From Desulfobacterales bacterium HSG17 (GTDB lineage Bacteria; Desulfobacterota; Desulfobacteria; Desulfobacterales; Desulfococcaceae), in contig JAUCGD010000133.1 in assembly GCA_030377945.1 (NCBI GenBank), forward strand, positions 1-7,977: 7,977 bases of DNA, written 5' to 3'. Below the pieces are notes generated by a model, which ran no database searches, had not been told where the DNA came from, and saw only the letters and a program-made list of their open reading frames with translations. The position numbers and the translations under genes were made by a program. Positions 1 through 5,054 of this stretch are shown here, piece after piece (within the stretch, counting starts at the first letter, position 1; each line of letters begins with the position of its first letter).

Positions 1-2215
1 GGATTTAGAATATAATAAAAAAAAACACTCTAAAAATAGTTCAGGTATACTGATTTCCGAGTGTAAATCTGCGGCTGATCTTCTTTTAAATATCCGCAAA
101 GAGCTGTTTAATATTAAGTCTTCCAAAACTCGCCTGCTTTATATAGATTTATCCAATGATTTGGAATCTATCCTGTTCAGGGATTTATCCCAATGGCAGC
201 CCAAAAACCTGATAGGCTTTCTTGAAAAAAATTATGTACTGGCAAAAGCACTTGCAGGCTGTGGATTAATTGAATTATGGGAATGGGAAACCGTAAAAAA
301 GACCCTTGAAATTTCCAGGAAGCCTGAAAAACCAGATGAAACGAATAAACCAGATGAAACGAATAAAGCAGATGAACAGGATAAGAATAGATCTCGCATT
401 CCTTTTAAAGATTTAATGGAAAAAACAGACTATTGCCGCAGGATTTCAGAATGGGGAACCGGTATGGTCAGGGCGGTTTACGGCAAAGAGATTAAAATGT
501 TTTCCGAGTTTGAGCCTCTTGCAAATGGTTTTGCAGATGACCGGATTCGCGGCTCTCTTCTTCTTTCAATGGGAGAACTGGCAGGACAGCTTGCAGATAT
601 TACAGCGGAATTGTCAGGTATTTCAAATCAGGTTATGAATATTAAGGATCAAAACAGGATTCAGGGCTTAAACCCAGGTTTTGCTCTGGGTGAGCTTGAG
701 GTTATAAGCGATCAGGAAAAAGATATATCTTTTTCAGATAAAAAAATATATGTGCTTGCCCATGTGCCGGCAGATATGAAACCTGTTGCCGGTATTGCCA
801 ATGTTTCCAAAGGCAACCTTGTATCACATGTGCAGCTGCTTGCCCGTAATCTGGGAATACCCAATGCAGTTATTGCTCCTCATCATATAGAATCACTTAA
901 ACCTTTTTCAGGTCAGAATGTTTTTTACGCAGTTTCTCCAAGAGGAACAGTTGTAATGAAACCTGGCTCACAGATGACATCCCAGGAAACTGCTTTGACC
1001 CAAAAGATTGAAAGAAGCACACAAAGGGTAATGGTTTCCCTTGAAAAGTTAAATCTTGATAATACCAATCTTATCAGCTTAAAGAGCCTCCGTGCTTCGG
1101 ATTCAGGCATTGTATGCGGACCCAAAGCTGCCAACCTTGGACAACTGAAAAGCTTGTTTCCTGAAAATGTAGTTGACGGTCTTGTCATACCTTTTGGGGT
1201 GTTTAGAAAACATCTGGATCAGATTATACCCAAAACAAATATGACGTACTGGCAGTTTTTACAGGAAACATTTTCAAAAGCCGAAGAAGACCGCAATGCA
1301 GGGAAAAGCGAACAGGATATTGATGCAGATGTTCTCAATCGTCTGGCAGTTTTTCGGGATTATATGAACCGGATTCCTTTTTTTCCAGAGTTTAAACAGG
1401 AGCTGGCAAAGAGATTTAAACAGGAATTTGGAGTTAAACTTGGAAGGCTGGCAGTTTTTATCCGCAGTGATACCAATATGGAAGACCTTAAGGAATTTAC
1501 AGGTTCAGGTTTGAATAAAACGGTTTTTAATGTACGGAATAAAAGGAAAATACAGCAGGGAATCCGGGAAGTCTGGGCTTCGCCTTTTAGGGAAAGAGGA
1601 TACCGCTGGCGGCAGAAGTTTTTGCAGAATCCTGAAAATGTTTATCCGTCAATTCTTATTCTTCCCACAGTAAATGTTGATAAGTCAGGTGTTCTTATAA
1701 CAACAGGGGTTTCAAGCCGGAACCCGGAAGATATAACAGCAGCATTCAGCAAAGGCCCTGGAGGTGCAGTAGATGGACAGGCAGCAGAAACCTATTTGAT
1801 TAAACCTGATCTTATTAAATCAGGTCTTATTAAACCAGGTCTTATTAAATCAGATAAACTCGTACGATTTTTATCTCCGTCCAGGGAACCTAAATACAAT
1901 GTGCTTTTTAAAAAAGGCGGGGGCAAGAAAGGATACAAGAATTTTAACGAGCGCATACTAAATCCTGACGAACTGGAAAAACTCCGAATTTTCGCACAGG
2001 AGATCAAAACAAAACTGCCCGGAACTCCGGGCATTGAAACCACCGGCCCCTTTGATGTTGAACTGGGATTTTTAGGTGAGAAAATATGGCTGTTCCAGGT
2101 AAGGCCCTTTGTGGAAAACAAACTTGCAGGAACTTCAGCCTATCTTCAAAGCCTTGATCCTGATTATCCTGAGAATATTGATATATTGCTGGACAGCGAG
2201 TATAAGATACAGTGA
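1..2215 (+). CDS. PEP/pyruvate-binding (PPDK/PEP-synthase-like) domain protein, 5'-truncated by window edge
   Basis: The frame is open from base 2 to the TGA at 2213-2215 (737 residues visible), with no stop upstream of the TTG at 161, so the true start lies outside the window. Numbering from base 2: residues about 1-220 match no family I recognise. About 224-320 look like the mobile phosphohistidine domain of PEP-utilising enzymes (NPGFALGEL at 224; candidate phospho-acceptor His276 in VSHVQLLARNLGIP). About 370-705 look like the PPDK/PEP-synthase ATP-binding domain (GPKAANLGQL at 373, RSDTNMEDL at 488, VWASPF at 524, VDGQAAE at 590, FDVELGF at 684, QVRPFVENK to 707). His domain before ATP domain is the order of glucan water dikinases and the reverse of PpsA/PPDK. 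Family knowledge suggests ATP-dependent phosphorylation through a phosphohistidine, but no PEP/pyruvate C-terminal barrel follows, so the substrate is unknown. Two in-frame repeats lie inside. The CoA-transferase gene follows 72 nt downstream. Family call secure; function not. Confidence 0.85.
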   Translation, partial: DLEYNKKKHSKNSSGILISECKSAADLLLNIRKELFNIKSSKTRLLYIDLSNDLESILFRDLSQWQPKNLIGFLEKNYVLAKALAGCGLIELWEWETVKKTLEISRKPEKPDETNKPDETNKADEQDKNRSRIPFKDLMEKTDYCRRISEWGTGMVRAVYGKEIKMFSEFEPLANGFADDRIRGSLLLSMGELAGQLADITAELSGISNQVMNIKDQNRIQGLNPGFALGELEVISDQEKDISFSDKKIYVLAHVPADMKPVAGIANVSKGNLVSHVQLLARNLGIPNAVIAPHHIESLKPFSGQNVFYAVSPRGTVVMKPGSQMTSQETALTQKIERSTQRVMVSLEKLNLDNTNLISLKSLRASDSGIVCGPKAANLGQLKSLFPENVVDGLVIPFGVFRKHLDQIIPKTNMTYWQFLQETFSKAEEDRNAGKSEQDIDADVLNRLAVFRDYMNRIPFFPEFKQELAKRFKQEFGVKLGRLAVFIRSDTNMEDLKEFTGSGLNKTVFNVRNKRKIQQGIREVWASPFRERGYRWRQKFLQNPENVYPSILILPTVNVDKSGVLITTGVSSRNPEDITAAFSKGPGGAVDGQAAETYLIKPDLIKSGLIKPGLIKSDKLVRFLSPSREPKYNVLFKKGGGKKGYKNFNERILNPDELEKLRIFAQEIKTKLPGTPGIETTGPFDVELGFLGEKIWLFQVRPFVENKLAGTSAYLQSLDPDYPENIDILLDSEYKIQ
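332..385 (+). repeat. 18-bp tandem repeat, 3 units, in frame
   Basis: Two identical units (CCAGATGAAACGAATAAA at 332-349 and 350-367) are followed by a diverged third unit at 368-385. They encode PDETNK, PDETNK and ADEQDK. The stretch is highly charged and lies in the unrecognised N-terminal part of the PEP/pyruvate-binding protein, probably a flexible linker. The unit is a multiple of three, so copy-number change would keep the frame. Confidence 0.9.
1796..1855 (+). repeat. 15-bp tandem repeat, 4 units, in frame
   Basis: Four consecutive 15-bp units (TTGATTAAACCTGAT, CTTATTAAATCAGGT, CTTATTAAACCAGGT, CTTATTAAATCAGAT) encode LIKPD, LIKSG, LIKPG and LIKSD. The array begins two residues after the conserved VDGQAAE motif of the ATP-binding domain, where relatives usually have a short strand-loop segment. 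It therefore looks like an expanded surface loop rather than part of the catalytic core. CCTGAT/ATCAGG inverted pairs within it could form a weak hairpin. Confidence 0.9.
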
Positions 2216-2287
2216 AATCAGTCTTTATTATTCATCTCAGAATCAGATAAAAACAGGCTAATACCCCAAAAATAAAGGAGTTTCATT
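2216..2287. other. 72-nt intergenic gap
   Basis: This is the only sizeable non-coding stretch. Apart from the ribosome binding site at its right end I see no clear hairpin plus T-run terminator and no convincing -35/-10 pair. Read-through from the upstream gene into the CoA-transferase gene is plausible. Confidence 0.6.
2275..2280 (+). promoter_or_regulatory. ribosome binding site of the CoA-transferase gene
   Basis: AAGGAG lies 7 nt before the ATG at 2288. This near-ideal Shine-Dalgarno and spacing supports that ATG over the later in-frame ATG codons for Met10 and Met19. Confidence 0.85.
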
Positions 2288-4270
2288 ATGACACCCAGAA
2301 AAAACAAACACCCCATGCTTTCCGAACTTCCGCCATCAAGAATGCAAAAAGGCAAGGTTGTATCTGCTGAGCAGGCAATAAGGGTTATTCAGGATGGTGA
2401 TACAATTGCCACAGGCGGTTTTGTGGGCATTGGATTTCCTGAAGAGATTGCAATTGAGCTGGAAAAGTATTTTCTTGAACATAATAAACCGTTAAATCTT
2501 ACACTTTTATATGCAGCAGGCCAGGGTGACGGAGCTGAAAGGGGATTGAATCATCTGGCACATGAAGGTCTGGTGCGTCAGGTGATAGGCGGGCACTGGG
2601 GGCTGGTTCCCAAACTTCAGAAGCTTGCAATGGAAAATAAAATACAGGCTTATAATCTTCCCCAGGGTGTGATTTCTCATATGTACCGGGATATTGCAGC
2701 CCGAAGACCCCGCACAATCAGCACTGTTGGTCTTGGAACCTTTGTTGATCCGCGAAACGGGGGAGGAAAGATTAATGATATAACCACAGAAGATATTGTT
2801 GAGCTTATCTCTTTTGACGGCCAGGAATATCTTGCTTACAAACCTCTGCCTGTAAATGTTGCAATTCTCAGGGGAACCACGGCTGATACTGACGGGAATA
2901 TTACAATGGAAAAGGAAGCCCTGACCCTTGAAGCCCTTGCCATTGCAACTGCTGCAAGAAATTCGGGCGGTTTTGTCATAGTTCAGGTGGAAAGGATTGC
3001 AGACAGGGGAACCTTAAACGCACGCCAGGTTAAAATTCCGGGGATTCTTGTTGACTGCGTTGTTGTGTCCAAACCTGAAAATCACTGGCAGACATTCGGA
3101 GAAATATATAACCCCTCATACAGCAGTGAAATCAGGATGCCCATGCAGTCCATTGCCCCAATGGAAATGAGTGCCAGAAAGATCATAGCCAGGAGAGCTG
3201 CTTTTGAATTGCAGGCTAACAGCATTGTTAATCTGGGTATTGGTATGCCCGAAGGAATTGCAAATATTGCCAATGAGGAAAATATCCTTGATTTTATAAC
3301 CCTGACAGCAGAACCCGGAGTTATAGGAGGTCTTCCGGCCGGTGGTCTTAATTTTGGGGCTGCGGTAAACACCGAAGCTGTTATAGACCAACCCTATCAA
3401 TTTGATTTTTACGATGGAGGAGGTCTTGATATTGCCTTTCTGGGACTGGCCCAGTCTGATAAATCAGGAAATTTAAATGTAAGCAAATTCGGGCCAAAAA
3501 TTGCTGGTGCAGGGGGATTTATCAATATCAGCCAGAATGCAAAAAAAGTGGTATTTGTTGGTACTTTTACAGCAGGCGGGCTTAATGTATCAATCCATGA
3601 TGATAAGTTGAAAATAGATCAGGAAGGCAAGATTAAAAAATTTCTTAACCAGGTTGAGCATGTTACATTCAGCGGTGAGTATGCCATAAAAAAACTTCAG
3701 ACTGTTTTATATATTACTGAGCGCTGTGTTTTTAAATTAACTCCTCAAGGTATGGAACTTATTGAAATAGCACCTGGAATTGACCTGGAAAAAGATATTC
3801 TGGCACATATGGAATTTAAGCCGGTTATAAACAAACCTGCGCTTATGGATGACCGGATATTCTGGTCTGAGACAATGGGGCTTAAAGATGAACTCCTGAG
3901 CCTTTCCCTGGAAGAACGTCTGACTTATGATCCAAAAGAAGACCTATTCTTTGTCAATTTTGAAAACTATTTTGTCAAAACCAGTGAAGATGTTAAAGAA
4001 ATAAAGGAAATGGTTGAAAAGATATTAAAACCACTTGGCAGAAAGGTTTATACTATTGTCAATTATGATAATTTTTTGATCCTGCCTGAGATTGTGGAAG
4101 AATATACAGACATGGTAAAAGGGCTGGTTGACAATCTTTATACAGGGGTTACCAGGTATACAACCAGCACTTTCCTGCGTATGAAACTGGGAAGAGCCAT
4201 GGAAAAACGCGGGGTATCTCCCCATATTTACGAAACAAGAGAGGAAGCCAGAAGGGCGCTGAGGGAATAA
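2288..4270 (+). CDS. acyl-CoA:acetate/3-ketoacid CoA-transferase (YdiF-type) with C-terminal extension
   Basis: Predicted cytosolic family I CoA-transferase of 660 residues, moving CoA between acyl-CoA and a free acid such as acetate, propionate or acetoacetate through a glutamyl-CoA intermediate. Two fused half-domains are visible. The alpha half (about 21-290) starts KVVSAEQA and carries the glycine-rich GGFVGIGFPEE at 43. The beta half (about 291-525) carries NLGIGMPEGIAN at 315, then TLTAEPGVIGG, in which Glu342 fits the catalytic glutamate, then GGGLDIAFLGLAQ and the oxyanion-type loop GPKIAGAGGFINI. The E. coli YdiF relative is about 530 residues. Here about 130 further residues (531-660) follow, containing VNYDNF at 591 and TRYTTSTFLRMKLG at 622. 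They are unlike the transferase fold but resemble, from memory, tails of some long bacterial homologues. No signal peptide is seen. In a fatty-acid-oxidising sulfate reducer it could activate organic acids, but the exact substrate is not readable. It converges on kdsB with 4 nt between stops. Confidence 0.9.
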   Translation: MTPRKNKHPMLSELPPSRMQKGKVVSAEQAIRVIQDGDTIATGGFVGIGFPEEIAIELEKYFLEHNKPLNLTLLYAAGQGDGAERGLNHLAHEGLVRQVIGGHWGLVPKLQKLAMENKIQAYNLPQGVISHMYRDIAARRPRTISTVGLGTFVDPRNGGGKINDITTEDIVELISFDGQEYLAYKPLPVNVAILRGTTADTDGNITMEKEALTLEALAIATAARNSGGFVIVQVERIADRGTLNARQVKIPGILVDCVVVSKPENHWQTFGEIYNPSYSSEIRMPMQSIAPMEMSARKIIARRAAFELQANSIVNLGIGMPEGIANIANEENILDFITLTAEPGVIGGLPAGGLNFGAAVNTEAVIDQPYQFDFYDGGGLDIAFLGLAQSDKSGNLNVSKFGPKIAGAGGFINISQNAKKVVFVGTFTAGGLNVSIHDDKLKIDQEGKIKKFLNQVEHVTFSGEYAIKKLQTVLYITERCVFKLTPQGMELIEIAPGIDLEKDILAHMEFKPVINKPALMDDRIFWSETMGLKDELLSLSLEERLTYDPKEDLFFVNFENYFVKTSEDVKEIKEMVEKILKPLGRKVYTIVNYDNFLILPEIVEEYTDMVKGLVDNLYTGVTRYTTSTFLRMKLGRAMEKRGVSPHIYETREEARRALRE

Positions 4271-4274
4271 ATGT

Positions 4275-5048
4275 TTATGTGCCTAATCTCGTATTGACTT
4301 TGAGTAAGCCTTCAATCCTGACTATATCTTCGGGAAGATCAACCTCAGGGGAATCATATTCAGTAACAACTACCTTGATTTTATGGCCGTATTCAATAGC
4401 TCTTAACTGCTCCAGTTTTTCAATTGATTCAAGATTTCCGGCCGGAAGGTTTCTGAATATTTCAAGGAATTTTCTTGTATAGGCGTAAACCCCTAAATGC
4501 TTGTAAGTATGAAAATCGTCATTATCCCTGCCAAAAGGAATGGGTGATCTTGAAAAATAAAGGGCAAATCCCTGGTTATCAAATGTTAGTTTTACATCTT
4601 TGGGATTGGTGATTTCATCTTTGTTAACTATTTTAAATGCCAGGGTGGTCATTTCAACTGCTGGAATACGGTCTTCAAAAAAAGGGGCTATTACCTGTTC
4701 CAGGCAGCGAGAATCAAGAAGGGGTTGATCTCCCTGGACATTTATTATGATGTCATCTTCGGATAGTTTTAACTGGTCTGCTGCATCAGCCACCCTGTCA
4801 GTGCCTGAACGGTTTTTATCCGAGGTCATGACTGCCCTGCCTCCAAAGGCATCCACTGCTGTTTTTATCCTTTGGTCATCTGTTGCCACAAGAACATCTG
4901 TTATGCCGGCAGCACCGGCAGCACTTTCATACACCCTTTGAATCATGGGTTTTCCTGATATATGAGCCAGGGGTTTTCCATCAAATCGGGTTGAAGCAAA
5001 TCTTGCAGGGATAATTACTGCGATTTTTTTGTTAATATTATTTTTCAT
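4275..5048 (-). CDS. kdsB: 3-deoxy-manno-octulosonate cytidylyltransferase (CMP-Kdo synthetase)
   Basis: Cytosolic enzyme that joins CTP and Kdo to give CMP-Kdo, the activated sugar for the LPS inner core. At 257 residues the length is normal for the family. Visible motifs: IPARFASTRFDGKPL (13-27, nucleotide-binding loop), ATDD at 55, SGTDRVADA at 81, NVQGDQP (103-109, metal/CTP site; Asp107 kept, where E. coli reads GDEP), ALYFSRSPIPF at 162, KHLGVYAY at 183, ESIEKLEQLRAIEYG at 207 and VDLPEDI at 236 (E. coli has VDTPEDL). The ATG at 5048 places the IPAR motif near the N-terminus, as expected, and no other ATG or GTG lies between them. It starts 6 nt after the MCP stop, and the usual partners (pyrG, kdsA, kdsD/kdsC, lpt genes) are absent on its downstream side. 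Very sure of the family; the gene appears intact. Confidence 0.95.
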   Translation of the reverse strand: MKNNINKKIAVIIPARFASTRFDGKPLAHISGKPMIQRVYESAAGAAGITDVLVATDDQRIKTAVDAFGGRAVMTSDKNRSGTDRVADAADQLKLSEDDIIINVQGDQPLLDSRCLEQVIAPFFEDRIPAVEMTTLAFKIVNKDEITNPKDVKLTFDNQGFALYFSRSPIPFGRDNDDFHTYKHLGVYAYTRKFLEIFRNLPAGNLESIEKLEQLRAIEYGHKIKVVVTEYDSPEVDLPEDIVRIEGLLKVNTRLGT

Positions 5049-5054
5049 GTATTT

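Noticed and set aside
161..163. TTG codon as the start of the PEP/pyruvate-binding gene
   Set aside because: The frame is open for 53 further codons to the window edge, and no Shine-Dalgarno precedes this TTG. The gene most likely starts outside the window.
1792..2121. Open frame of 109 codons on the minus strand opposite the ATP-binding domain
   Set aside because: It is a shadow of the real gene: its own repeats are the complement of the 15-bp array, no family is recognisable, and the plus-strand frame carries clear conserved motifs.
2216..2287. Possible promoter (TAATAC-like element) in the 72-nt gap
   Set aside because: TAATAC at about 2260 resembles a -10 box but lacks a convincing -35 partner at proper spacing. 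In A+T-rich DNA this is expected by chance.
4211..4223. GGGG-TATCT-CCCC hairpin near the end of the CoA-transferase gene
   Set aside because: The stem is only 4 bp, lies within coding sequence and is not followed by a T-run, so it is too weak to call a terminator.
4436..4447. Perfect 12-bp palindrome TTCCGGCCGGAA
   Set aside because: It lies inside kdsB codons for an ordinary Pro-Ala-Gly segment, is single-copy in the window and is not near a promoter. Probably chance.
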